From IMG/VR virus record IMGVR_UViG_3300020185_000242, positions 1 through 25,249 of that record: a DNA stretch of 25,249 nt, one strand, 5' to 3'. The notes beneath the pieces are model-generated. The model did no database searches, was not told the DNA's origin, and saw only the letters and a program-made list of their open reading frames with translations. Of this stretch, positions 8,802-15,054 are shown piece after piece (positions within the stretch are counted from its first letter, which is position 1; the number at the start of each line of letters is the position of its first letter). The translations under genes and the position numbers were made by a program. The DNA is from a virus.

Positions 8802-9538
8802 TTAAAACTTATTTTTTATTTGTTGTGCTTCTATCTCTGATTTCTCTTTCATAAAAGAAAGCATTGTAAAGCATTGATGCACGTTTAATTTAGTGATATC
8901 TTCAAACCTTGTAACATCTCCGTTAGCGAGTCCATAAATTGATTGATACCATCCCCATTTTGTTGCGAAGTTAGCTGCCCTTGAATAGCTTCCATCTCCG
9001 CTGGAGTTACTGAATAAGCTATCGTATGATTCGCTAATTCCATTCCTAAATTGTAGAAAAAAAAAAGTGAACCAATAGCTGCATCCAAAGGCATATCTTT
9101 CATAACCTCTGGAAACTTTACATCGTAATCTTTAATATTATATTTACCAACCTTACTTGTTTTGATTGGTCTGTATAGCACATTCATTGCAACGTGCATT
9201 TGCTCCCATTTAGAAGCGTTGTTATCCAAGTCAATGTATTCCCCCAAACTCATTTCGTCAAGGTCTGGAATAAAGCCATATTCAATACCATTCATTTTAA
9301 ACCTCTCAACGTGTTGTGGTGTAATTGCCAACATCTCATTTAAGATATCAAGTATTGCAGTAACACTACTCATCTTTAATTTGTAACTATCTGATAAAGG
9401 TATTCCGCAGAATATCTCAATCATTTTAGCATTCAAGAAATTACCATCTGGATTGTTTTCAGCTATTTTAAGGAACTTTTGATATTGCCCTAATGTGATT
9501 TCACTTAATGAAGATGGTACGTTGATTTCGATGTTCAT
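8802..9538 (-). CDS. Tail assembly chaperone, -1 frameshift product (gpGT-like)
   Basis: Predicted fusion of the first 161 zero-frame codons (9538-9056) with 84 codons of the -1 frame from CTA at 9056 to TAA at 8804-8802, giving about 245 residues. The extension has protein-like composition: residues 31-50 contain ATKWGWYQSIYGLANGDVTR, followed by FEDITKLNVHQCF and a helical KEKSEIEAQQIKNKF end. It has no start codon near its beginning, so a frameshift is the natural way to express it. It ends exactly one base before the ATG of the next gene. A nested stem (8985-8991 with 9016-9022, enclosing CTCC/GGAG) lies about 33 nt downstream of the slip site and might stimulate shifting, though that is farther than the usual 5-9 nt. 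Confidence 0.62.
8885..9538 (-). CDS. Tail assembly chaperone, zero-frame product (gpG-like)
   Basis: A 217-residue protein beginning MNIEINVPSSLSEITLGQYQ, with a helical body and a C-terminal part enriched in Gln/Met/Ser (GDGINQFMDSLTEMLQGLKI). At codons 158-161 it carries Leu-Phe-Phe-Phe encoded by CTT TTT TTT TTC, a run of ten T on the coding strand. This holds a phased T TTT TTC slippery heptamer (9062-9056). Beyond it the -1 frame stays open to 8802. The arrangement matches the lambda G/GT chaperone pair, in which a small fraction of ribosomes shift frame. Such chaperones recruit the tape measure protein for tail tube polymerisation. Unlike lambda, the tape measure here is about 4 kb downstream. 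The gene follows a 50-residue protein after a 20-bp gap, and its leader contains a repeated AT element. Confidence 0.65.
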   Translation of the reverse strand: MNIEINVPSSLSEITLGQYQKFLKIAENNPDGNFLNAKMIEIFCGIPLSDSYKLKMSSVTAILDILNEMLAITPQHVERFKMNGIEYGFIPDLDEMSLGEYIDLDNNASKWEQMHVAMNVLYRPIKTSKVGKYNIKDYDVKFPEVMKDMPLDAAIGSLFFFYNLGMELANHTIAYSVTPAEMEAIQGQLTSQQNGDGINQFMDSLTEMLQGLKISLN

Positions 9539-9558
9539 ATATATATAATACTTTAAAG

Positions 9559-9711
9559 TTAATGTTTTATGAAAAAGCCCTTACAATTTTCATACGCTTT
9601 TGTTAATAGAAAAAATTGATTACTATTTACTGGTCTTGCTATTCTTATTTCTTTGTCCGTTCTGTGATGTATGTAGCACTCAACAGTTGCAATCATTTCT
9701 TCGTTTCTCAT
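9559..9711 (-). CDS. Small protein downstream of large terminase
   Basis: A 50-residue frame, MRNEEMIATVECYIHHRTDK and onward, ending in ENCKGFFIKH. Its ATG overlaps the terminase TAA by one base (TAATG), suggesting translational coupling. It is rich in His, Cys and Tyr (Cys12, Cys43, His15, His16), so metal binding is possible but not shown. It ends 20 bp before the tail chaperone start. Function unknown. Confidence 0.55.
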   Translation of the reverse strand: MRNEEMIATVECYIHHRTDKEIRIARPVNSNQFFLLTKAYENCKGFFIKH

Positions 9712-10874
9712 TATCTAATATTGTATTTGCCTTTGTTTGGTGTTTGTAATTGAGATGTGATTGCGTATCTGGCTGCATCAATACAATGGTTAAAAGCATC
9801 AATTGGTTTGTTAATAGTGTTCCCCTCTCTGTCTTTCATCCACGTATATGATTGCAATTCTTTGATTAGGTTTTTGCTTCTGCTTGTAATGTATATTTTG
9901 TTTTGGTTGATTAAGTTAATACCATACACAATTGAATCCTTTCCTTTTGTACAAGGCAATACTTTATGCCCTAAAGTTCTTAATTCTGCAATTGATTTTG
10001 GCTCTGCTGAATCAGCATACACAATAGCATTTATATCGTGTGCTTTAAATAGGTTTGAAGTATCACTATTCAATAGTTTCTTTTGGTATATAACCTCATC
10101 GAATATGTACGCATCGTTGTACTTGTATAATGCAATCAATGTTGTTGGGTCATTACTATAACCAAAGTCCATCCCATAGCATAACAACCTCGCTTCTAAT
10201 GGAAGCTTAATTTCTTGCCATTCTTTTATACACACACCCTCCAAAGAACCCACTTGCCCAAGTCCATATACTTTCCACCAGTTCGCCCAATATTCAGATG
10301 TCTTTGCTTTCTCCTTTGCTTGTTCTATATCGTCCACAATCGTCTGTGGCAACGCTTCGTTATCTAAATAGGTAAGTGTAATAAAATCAGCATCGGGTTG
10401 ATTAGCGACTTCCTTATGCGCCCAAAAGTTTGCAGTTGGATTAAAGTCAATCCATATATCGCCAGATGTTCTTATTGATAATTGATTGTATGCTTCAAAT
10501 GGTATATTGTTTGCTTCATTACAATACAATACATTTCTTCTTGCACCTCTTAATTTGTCTGGTTGCTCAACTGAAAAAAACTCTATATAAGAGCCATTTG
10601 TAAACGTATATTTTAAAGATGACCTATTCCATTGTGCATCTCTATACCTACCCGTTTCAATCATTATTTTAAGGAAGTCTTTCATTGCACCTCTCCTTAA
10701 ATGTGGTATTGATTCAGATACTACACTTGTTTCTAAATAAGGTGTTCTGATACATCTGTCAATAAGAATAGGCAGTATACCAAATGTTTTACCAGCTGAT
10801 GTACCACCTTGAATTACTTTCTTACGCTTTTTAAGAGCGTGTAACTTCTTTATTGCAGTTGTTGATTGGAACAT
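9711..10874 (-). CDS. Terminase large subunit (packaging ATPase-nuclease)
   Basis: A 387-residue protein with both motor and nuclease signatures. The Walker A motif GGTSAGKT is at 23-30. A Walker B-like strand NVLYCNEA (114-121) has Asn-Glu in place of Asp-Glu, with Glu120 as the likely catalytic residue. DFNPT (143-147) is the ATPase coupling segment. The C-terminal RNase H-like nuclease shows MDFGYSNDPTT (Asp236), IVYADSAEP (Asp288) and PIDAFNHCIDAARYA (Asp359 and Asp366). It powers DNA translocation into proheads and cuts the concatemer. It starts 1 bp after the small subunit stop and is followed by a TAATG-linked small gene. Length is a little short but in range for the Terminase_3/6 families. 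Confidence 0.93.
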   Translation of the reverse strand: MFQSTTAIKKLHALKKRKKVIQGGTSAGKTFGILPILIDRCIRTPYLETSVVSESIPHLRRGAMKDFLKIMIETGRYRDAQWNRSSLKYTFTNGSYIEFFSVEQPDKLRGARRNVLYCNEANNIPFEAYNQLSIRTSGDIWIDFNPTANFWAHKEVANQPDADFITLTYLDNEALPQTIVDDIEQAKEKAKTSEYWANWWKVYGLGQVGSLEGVCIKEWQEIKLPLEARLLCYGMDFGYSNDPTTLIALYKYNDAYIFDEVIYQKKLLNSDTSNLFKAHDINAIVYADSAEPKSIAELRTLGHKVLPCTKGKDSIVYGINLINQNKIYITSRSKNLIKELQSYTWMKDREGNTINKPIDAFNHCIDAARYAITSQLQTPNKGKYNIR

Positions 10875-10875
10875 T

Positions 10876-11118
10876 CTATAAATCGAATAGAGGTTGTTCT
10901 GATGTTATTGAAATGTCTTTTGTTTCTTTTGGCTTACCATACATATAATTCATATATAATTGAATTGCTTTGAAGTCCCCTTCATCAATCATTACCTTTA
11001 GTTTCTTTATTGCTTCGTCTTTATCAATATGTTTATTCAACATACCAATCAATTCCATTTCTTCTGATTTAGATTTACGACCAGCACCTTCTCTTTTACC
11101 ACCTCTTTTACTTTCCAT
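10876..11118 (-). CDS. Terminase small subunit candidate
   Basis: An 80-residue basic protein, MESKRGGKREGAGRKSKSEE and onward. The N-terminal KRGGKREGAGRKSK arm is typical of phage small terminases and of other small DNA-binding proteins. It is followed by a helical body with KDEAIKKLKVMIDEGDFKAI and KPKETKDISI. It ends just before the large subunit start, the classic place for TerS, which recognises the packaging site on the phage DNA. It is short for TerS, and the family assignment rests on arm and position. Confidence 0.72.
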   Translation of the reverse strand: MESKRGGKREGAGRKSKSEEMELIGMLNKHIDKDEAIKKLKVMIDEGDFKAIQLYMNYMYGKPKETKDISITSEQPLFDL

Positions 11119-11171
11119 AGTTTGAAAAAATTTGATTATTCATACTTATATAATAGTAAATATCAGCTATT

Positions 11172-11309
11172 TTATTCGGTTTCCTTTTTATCTTCTTCCC
11201 TTGTCAAATTAATTGCTTTGATTATTGCTTGTACTTCCAAAGCTAATTTGTACGTTACTTTTTCAACTAATGCTAACCGTTCGTTTACTGTGTGTTTTTT
11301 TTGCTTCAT
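11172..11309 (-). CDS. Small coiled-coil protein
   Basis: A 45-residue frame, MKQKKHTVNERLALVEKVTY, then helical LALEVQAIIKAIN, ending REEDKKETE. It has no Cys. It lies between the 62-residue protein and the small terminase and looks like one long helix with Leu/Val heptads. Function unknown; helical spacers of this kind are common beside Bacteroidetes phage terminases. Confidence 0.55.
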   Translation of the reverse strand: MKQKKHTVNERLALVEKVTYKLALEVQAIIKAINLTREEDKKETE

Positions 11310-11313
11310 ATAT

Positions 11314-11502
11314 TTATATTAGTTTGTCATTTAATTGTTCAATCCATTGCCTTAATCTTGTTTTATTACAAGTACAAGGTTGATGATATTTGTGGTCAAA
11401 ATATTTTGCGTGTAATCTACACATCGTTTTAAAATCTTCGTTGCTCATCTTTGAAGTAATTCTTTGCTTTACTCCGTTCCATATTAATCTATCTTCTACC
11501 AT
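11314..11502 (-). CDS. Small protein with Cys/His cluster
   Basis: A 62-residue protein, MVEDRLIWNGVKQRITSKMS and onward, with MCRLHAKYFDHKYHQPCTCN. The Cys-x2-His and His-Gln-Pro-Cys-x-Cys spacing could hold a zinc ion. It ends in RLRQWIEQLNDKLI. It overlaps the preceding gene by 7 bp and lies just before the small terminase genes. I do not recognise a named family. Confidence 0.6.
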   Translation of the reverse strand: MVEDRLIWNGVKQRITSKMSNEDFKTMCRLHAKYFDHKYHQPCTCNKTRLRQWIEQLNDKLI

Positions 11503-11627
11503 AATTCAATATCGTTTAAATCTTCTTGCCTTTTATCACATCCACAATCTTCGACCCATATCTTTTTGACTATCCATTTGATACCAGTATAATATGTAAT
11601 GCGTTCAATTAAATCTCCTAACTTCAT
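11496..11627 (-). CDS. Small protein with CxC pair
   Basis: A 43-residue frame, MKLGDLIERITYYTGIKWIV, then KKIWVEDCGCDKRQEDLN. The ATG overlaps the stop codon of the sigma-like gene by one base (TAATG), and its TAG is 7 bp inside the next gene. This chain of overlaps argues that it is translated. CGCDKR near the C-terminus is its only distinctive motif. Function unknown. Confidence 0.65.
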   Translation of the reverse strand: MKLGDLIERITYYTGIKWIVKKIWVEDCGCDKRQEDLNDIELW

Positions 11628-12100
11628 TACTCTAAAATCTTTTTTGTTAGTTTACTTTTTGTCTTTCTGTATGTGTTATATAAAGAATGGTATGTAATGC
11701 TGGTTTTGTTTGATAGTTCTGTAATACTATATTCGTTTTGAATAAGATTAAATACTTTTTTATCGTACCAATGCAAATTCTCTAATTCTTTAACAAGTTT
11801 TTCATCTGCTAAATCATAATCAATATATTCTTGCGATTCTAAATCTAAAACCAAATCCAAAGATACTTTGTTTTCTTTTTTCTTCTTGTTGTACATCTGT
11901 AAAAATGAAGTGCGTAATGTGAGATAAATATAATAATAATTTACATCATCTCCGTATGATATATTCAAACCCTTTTTCAGCATCCTACCAATAATGCAAT
12001 ACATATCGCCAACAATATCTTCTGCTTCTTCTTTTGAGCAACCGAATTTAAGAACTGTATTAATCCACTTGTTGTGCGACTGGTAAACCTTTTCTAACAT
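11627..12100 (-). CDS. Sigma-70/ECF-like transcription factor
   Basis: A 157-residue protein with the layout of a two-domain sigma factor. Residues 5-45 resemble region 2 (HNKWINTVLKFGCSKEEAEDIVGDM), a Lys-rich linker follows at 70-80, and residues 105-155 resemble a region 4 helix-turn-helix (WYDKKVFNLIQNEYSITELS, then SITYHSLYNTYRKTKSKL). It heads the late operon, directly before three small genes and the terminase, so it may switch host RNA polymerase to late promoters (inference). It starts just after a strong terminator, and an ATG at 12100 is preceded by a long AT-rich leader. Which promoters it would recognise is not known. Confidence 0.65.
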   Translation of the reverse strand: MLEKVYQSHNKWINTVLKFGCSKEEAEDIVGDMYCIIGRMLKKGLNISYGDDVNYYYIYLTLRTSFLQMYNKKKKENKVSLDLVLDLESQEYIDYDLADEKLVKELENLHWYDKKVFNLIQNEYSITELSNKTSITYHSLYNTYRKTKSKLTKKILE

Positions 12101-12151
12101 ATATAAAATTATATTATAAATATACGTATTTAAGTGTGAAAAGTTATAAAC

Positions 12152-12196
12152 AAAAAAGAAAGTGATTCCAGAGTATAGCTACTCCAAAACCACTTT
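12152..12196 (-). terminator. Rho-independent terminator upstream of the sigma-like gene
   Basis: In minus-strand RNA, bases 12196-12180 pair with 12175-12159 over 17 bp around the 4-base loop GCTA, followed by CTTTTTT. Several pairs are G-U in the minus sense and would be A-C mismatches in the plus sense, so the hairpin is specific for right-to-left transcription. It ends the operon that includes the methyltransferase and the DnaA-like gene, before the late operon begins at 12100. Confidence 0.8.
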
Positions 12197-12326
12197 ATAT
12201 TATTAAATTTATACTGTATGTTTTTGATTATGTTTGTAGATGAATATTTTTGTTTTTATGTATAATATTTCATCATATATATAATAAGTTTTTATGCCAA
12301 ATTTACAAAATATACTATATTATTTT

Positions 12327-12352
12327 CTTATAGTTGTTTATGTTACTATAAG
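12327..12352. repeat. Perfect 8-bp inverted repeat, possible operator
   Basis: CTTATAGT at 12327-12334 and ACTATAAG at 12345-12352 are exact reverse complements separated by 10 bp. The dyad is just upstream, in minus-strand terms, of a TAAATTTG box at 12305-12298, at about the place a -33 element would stand. That suits a dimeric regulator site. It could also be a weak hairpin. Confidence 0.45.
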
Positions 12353-12358
12353 TTTTTC

Positions 12359-12538
12359 TTATACTTGTTCTTTAAAATATGCATTTATTGTTTTATGACC
12401 GAAGCCAATAGCTAATGCCAAATGTTTGCAAGATTCATAGAACTGCTCCATATCAATATCACTATGGTCAAAAGTTATTGAAACCTTTTTATCGTAATGC
12501 TTAAAACTTAATTTACTTGGTGTTTCGTGTCCTTTCAT
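12359..12538 (-). CDS. Small hypothetical protein
   Basis: A 59-residue frame starting ATG at 12538, MKGHETPSKLSFKHYDKKVS, then SDIDMEQFYESCKHLALAIG, ending NAYFKEQV. The amino-acid composition is protein-like, and it lies 5 bp downstream of another small frame. The C-terminal part looks like a helix plus a short basic segment. I do not recognise the family. Confidence 0.6.
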   Translation of the reverse strand: MKGHETPSKLSFKHYDKKVSITFDHSDIDMEQFYESCKHLALAIGFGHKTINAYFKEQV

Positions 12539-12543
12539 AATTT

Positions 12544-12696
12544 TTATTTTTTTGATTTATATCTAATATAAGAACTTTCAAGTGTGTTTGAATCAATCCA
12601 ACCAGTAACTGGATTCATTTTATAGTTGTGTTTTCTTTGTTGAACCTCTTTGTGTTGCTTTCTTTTAAATTCTTCAAGTGTTTGTGCTTCTTCCAT
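12544..12696 (-). CDS. Small basic protein
   Basis: A 50-residue frame starting ATG at 12696, MEEAQTLEEFKRKQHKEVQQ, then MNPVTGWIDSNTLESSYI, ending RYKSKK. The first half is a charged helix; the second contains Trp and a basic tail. It follows the DnaA-like gene after 12 bp and precedes another small gene. Function unknown. Confidence 0.55.
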   Translation of the reverse strand: MEEAQTLEEFKRKQHKEVQQRKHNYKMNPVTGWIDSNTLESSYIRYKSKK

Positions 12697-12708
12697 ATTT
12701 ATATTTAT

Positions 12709-13260
12709 TTACCAAGTTCCAGCTAATTGTCCAGAACATTCAATTATTTCATATTCATTTTTTGCTTTCCATTCCCAAGATTTAACTCGTAGTCTAACAA
12801 GTTCCAAAATCTCTGGTCGTTTATCAAATTGTATATTACTAATAAGGATGTCTAAAGCATCCATTCCTATTTTGCTTTGCCTTGTATCAATTTCTTTTAT
12901 AGTTTCCTTAAAAGCTATCTTTTTACGTCTATCTCTTTTAATACCCAATTCTTTTTGGTCTGAAAAATATACATCGTAAAATTGTCTGAACCTTTTAAAA
13001 CTTGTGTAATATGTTTCAACCTTTGTTAGTGCTTGGTAAACCGATACTCTGTTTGTCTTTCGTCCTTTTGCTTCAAGAAACTCTGCAATCATTCTATCAT
13101 TCATATCGTTTAAGTCCTTTAATATCTTGTAGAACAAACATCTTGTATATGCATCTTCTGGTCGTCTTTGTCTACTGTTTAAATCAAACCCAGTTAGCTT
13201 AATGTAGTTATCTAATAACTCATTTGCTATTTCTTCGTTGTAGTGTAGTCTGTGTTTCAT
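12709..13260 (-). CDS. DnaA domain IV-like DNA-binding protein
   Basis: A 183-residue basic protein. Residues 33-85 resemble the DnaA C-terminal helix-turn-helix: RPEDAYTRCLFYKIL, then MIAEFLEAKGRKTNRVSVYQ and ALTKVETYY, echoing the pattern of DnaA domain IV (R-x2-DA-R, then a turn and a polar recognition helix ending in a K-x-E pair). The rest is Lys/Arg-rich and helical. I infer DNA binding, possibly at the phage origin. The start is ATG at 13260, two bases after the upstream stop; a TTG at 13269 would add three residues and overlap it. The DnaA likeness is pattern-based and could be wrong. Confidence 0.45.
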   Translation of the reverse strand: MKHRLHYNEEIANELLDNYIKLTGFDLNSRQRRPEDAYTRCLFYKILKDLNDMNDRMIAEFLEAKGRKTNRVSVYQALTKVETYYTSFKRFRQFYDVYFSDQKELGIKRDRRKKIAFKETIKEIDTRQSKIGMDALDILISNIQFDKRPEILELVRLRVKSWEWKAKNEYEIIECSGQLAGTW

Positions 13261-13261
13261 A

Positions 13262-13636
13262 TTATTCAATTATTTCTGCTCCGTGTTCAATATTTATTTT
13301 GTCTGATGCTGCTACCAATTGTTCTTTGTCTTTTGTATAAGCAATACAAACCTCTTGTATCTTTGTTAAGTCATTAAAATCAAACTCATTTAAAAGCCAT
13401 TTAACGAACTCTAATTTATTTGCGACTAACTTATCCCCTAAATCTTTTTCGTCCACCTCCTCGACTTTCTGATAGTAATTGGTTTCTATTTCTATTAAGT
13501 CATCGATTGTTTTCTTTACATTGTTTTTTGTTCTGTGTCTAAATAATCCAGATGCTTTTGCTTCTTCTAAAAAATGTAGGTTTACAAACGATGTGATTAT
13601 TGCACCGCTTATTTGTTCTATTTGTTTATTGTTCAT
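13262..13636 (-). CDS. Conserved-looking phage protein, unknown function
   Basis: A 124-residue acidic protein, MNNKQIEQISGAIITSFVNL, then HFLEEAKASGLFRHRTKNNV and KKTIDDLIEIETNYYQKVEE, with the rest mainly helical. No Cys beyond one near residue 97, no membrane segment. It ends directly before the DnaA-like gene and follows the methyltransferase after 2 bp, so it belongs to that operon. A partner role in replication is possible only by position. Confidence 0.6.
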   Translation of the reverse strand: MNNKQIEQISGAIITSFVNLHFLEEAKASGLFRHRTKNNVKKTIDDLIEIETNYYQKVEEVDEKDLGDKLVANKLEFVKWLLNEFDFNDLTKIQEVCIAYTKDKEQLVAASDKINIEHGAEIIE

Positions 13637-13638
13637 AA

Positions 13639-14262
13639 TTAAAACATTGTTAATTGTTGTTGGTGTTCTTTTAATCTTTTCATTGCTGCTTCATAGTAAT
13701 CTTTATCTAATTCACAAGCGGTTAAATCGTATTTAAGATTATGACAAGCCAAAGCAATACTTCCACTACCTAAATGTGTATCGAGTATTTTATCGCCCTC
13801 TTTTGCGTAGTTCATTAAAAGCCATTCATATAGTTTTACTGGTTTTTGTGTTGGGTGTATTGGCTTATCTTTCCAGATATGCGTTCTGTGTATATTTACA
13901 ACTCTTGTAGGACTTTTTATATTAGAATATGCTAACTCGCAATCTGACATTGTTAAACCCATTTGCCCTTTATACCATACAATCCATCCTTTACTTTTCT
14001 CTAAAAATTGTGGAAAGTAATTTGCACCCCAAATAATTTGATGCTTACTTACTCTTTTTAGTTCGTTAAAATAATCTTCGTTAGGGCATTCGTTATCCCA
14101 ATCTTTAAAAGTATGTGCTTTTCTAATTTGAACACCATCCTTTGTGTCTCCTTTTTGCCCATCTATTCCAATCCCATAAGGTGGGTCAACTATCGCAAGG
14201 TCAAAGTAGTTATCTTCATACCTTGCCATTAGCTCCATATTATCTTCGTTTGTTATGTTCAT
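13639..14262 (-). CDS. DNA adenine or cytosine-N4 methyltransferase, orphan
   Basis: A 207-residue protein with DPPY at residues 26-29 (motif IV, in FDLAIVDPPYGIG), HPTQKPV at 136-142, and DTHLGSGSIALAC at 161-173 (motif I, SAM binding). Motif IV comes before motif I, which is the beta-class order of N6-adenine and N4-cytosine methyltransferases. It transfers a methyl group from S-adenosylmethionine to DNA. No restriction endonuclease gene is adjacent, so I infer an orphan enzyme that protects phage DNA or marks replication. The target site cannot be read from sequence. It starts ATG at 14262, 3 bp after the upstream gene. Confidence 0.88.
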   Translation of the reverse strand: MNITNEDNMELMARYEDNYFDLAIVDPPYGIGIDGQKGDTKDGVQIRKAHTFKDWDNECPNEDYFNELKRVSKHQIIWGANYFPQFLEKSKGWIVWYKGQMGLTMSDCELAYSNIKSPTRVVNIHRTHIWKDKPIHPTQKPVKLYEWLLMNYAKEGDKILDTHLGSGSIALACHNLKYDLTACELDKDYYEAAMKRLKEHQQQLTMF

Positions 14263-14265
14263 AAT

Positions 14266-14571
14266 CTAATATCTGTTTTGTTCAAACTTTTCTTCTTGGT
14301 AATATCTCTTTGTTAATTCAATTTCATTATCAAGCAAATTGTTTAGGTGCTTGTAAATAAATTCTGCATCTTCTTCTGTTAGTTCATATTCTTCTTCTTC
14401 AATCCAAATGTTGGTATGCAGCACATCATCCTTTAAATGTAAATCAATTAAATGTTCGTCAGTATCTAAATACAAACTTACTTCGTTTGGTAGTTGCTCA
14501 TTGTACCAGCTATCTTCTGATTCAAATTCTGGTTGTATTATTTTAATAATGTTTTTTAGTTTAGTGTGCAT
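14266..14571 (-). CDS. Acidic hypothetical protein
   Basis: A 101-residue strongly acidic protein, MHTKLKNIIKIIQPEFESED, then LYLDTDEHLIDLHLKDDVLH and IEEEEYELTEEDAEFIYKHL. Predicted beta strands precede a helical end. It lies between small genes and the methyltransferase, with an 11-bp overlap upstream. Acidic charge may mean a DNA mimic or an inhibitor, but no evidence is visible. Function unknown. Confidence 0.6.
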   Translation of the reverse strand: MHTKLKNIIKIIQPEFESEDSWYNEQLPNEVSLYLDTDEHLIDLHLKDDVLHTNIWIEEEEYELTEEDAEFIYKHLNNLLDNEIELTKRYYQEEKFEQNRY

Positions 14572-14692
14572 AACTTTTCGATTTTTGTATTTCTAATTCT
14601 ATATCAAATTTTAATAATTCTATTTCTTTTTTTAAATAGGTATTTTCAGTTCTACCAATTAAATACTGTATTCTTTCAAATCTTTCTTCCAT
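14561..14692 (-). CDS. Small helical protein
   Basis: A 43-residue frame, MEERFERIQYLIGRTENTYL, then KKEIELLKFDIELEIQKSKS. It is highly charged, with a coiled-coil look. The start overlaps the previous gene's stop in a TAATG junction at 14692, and the stop lies 11 bp inside the next gene. Function unknown. Confidence 0.55.
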   Translation of the reverse strand: MEERFERIQYLIGRTENTYLKKEIELLKFDIELEIQKSKSYAH

Positions 14693-14808
14693 TATCTAAA
14701 CATTATTATTATCATAACTGCAAACCAAAATGCAAAAAACATTCCCAACAGTATCATCATAAAATTAAAAAATAATTCAATACCCTTTCTTAATATATTA
14801 TTAATCAT
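14692..14808 (-). CDS. Small membrane protein
   Basis: A 38-residue frame, MINNILRKGIELFFNFMMIL, then LGMFFAFWFAVMIIIMFR. After a basic N-terminus almost the whole chain is hydrophobic, so it is likely one membrane segment (residues about 11-37). The stop overlaps the next start by one base (TAATG). Function unknown. Confidence 0.55.
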   Translation of the reverse strand: MINNILRKGIELFFNFMMILLGMFFAFWFAVMIIIMFR

Positions 14809-14811
14809 ATC

Positions 14812-14937
14812 TTAAATATTAAAAATTAAACTTACAACTGTTCTTGTAGTGAAATAACCTACAATAATAATTAATGATACTAAACAAATCTTTTCAGTTT
14901 GCTTTCCTATTCTTGCTGCTCTACTTAAATTTTCCAT
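14812..14937 (-). CDS. Small membrane protein, first gene after promoter
   Basis: A 41-residue frame starting ATG at 14937, MENLSRAARIGKQTEKICLV, then SLIIIVGYFTTRTVVSLIFN. One membrane segment at about residues 18-29 follows a basic N-terminus. It stands first in the operon, about 30 bp downstream of a consensus-like Bacteroidetes promoter. Function unknown. Confidence 0.55.
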   Translation of the reverse strand: MENLSRAARIGKQTEKICLVSLIIIVGYFTTRTVVSLIFNI

Positions 14938-14966
14938 TTTGTGTTTGTTTTTAAATTATCGTTAAG

Positions 14967-14998
14967 CAAATCTAATACTTATTTACTTATAAACAAAA
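14967..14998 (-). promoter_or_regulatory. Bacteroidetes-type promoter (TTTTG, 19-nt spacer, TAGATTTG)
   Basis: In the minus strand, TTTTG (14998-14994) is followed after exactly 19 nt by TAGATTTG (14974-14967), an excellent match to the Bacteroidetes -33 TTTG and -7 TAnnTTTG pattern for the primary sigma factor. The first gene of the operon begins 30 bp downstream. It stands just downstream of the terminator at 15025-15054, so it can start a new operon running to the terminator at 12152. Confidence 0.75.
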
Positions 14999-15024
14999 CT
15001 TATTTACATTTATTTTTATTTAAG

Positions 15025-15054
15025 CAAAAAAAAGAGAAGCTAATTTGCTTCCCT
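15025..15054 (-). terminator. Terminator overlapping the end of the DUF3310 gene
   Basis: In minus-strand RNA, AGGGAAGC (15054-15047) pairs with GCTTCTCT (15040-15033) in an 8-bp stem with one G-U pair and a loop of AAATTA, followed by a run of T from 15033 to 15025. The stop codon of the DUF3310 gene falls in the loop. It closes the early block that starts at 20357 and insulates the next promoter. Confidence 0.72.

Larger units (their letters stand above)
12101..12358. other. Intergenic region between middle and late operons
   Basis: A 258-bp AT-rich stretch with no supported gene. It holds the terminator at 12152-12196, a perfect inverted repeat at 12327-12352, a TAnnTTTG-type box (TAAATTTG, minus strand 12305-12298) and the shared motif TTTTGTTTATAA (minus strand, about 12154-12143). 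The repeat and box lie between the 59-residue gene and the terminator. A short transcript could start near 12290 and stop at the terminator. Confidence 0.6.

Noticed and set aside
9757-10161. Plus-strand frame of 134 codons
   Set aside because: Antisense of the nuclease part of the large terminase; composition is low in charged residues and no known motif is seen.
12294-12392. Plus-strand frame of 32 codons, MPNLQNILYYFLIVVYVTIS
   Set aside because: It overlaps the 59-residue gene and the dyad region on the other strand. Hydrophobic composition arises from AT-rich DNA.
13261-13269. TTG start for the DnaA-like gene (13269)
   Set aside because: An ATG at 13260 right after the upstream stop is more likely; the TTG adds only three residues and overlaps that gene.
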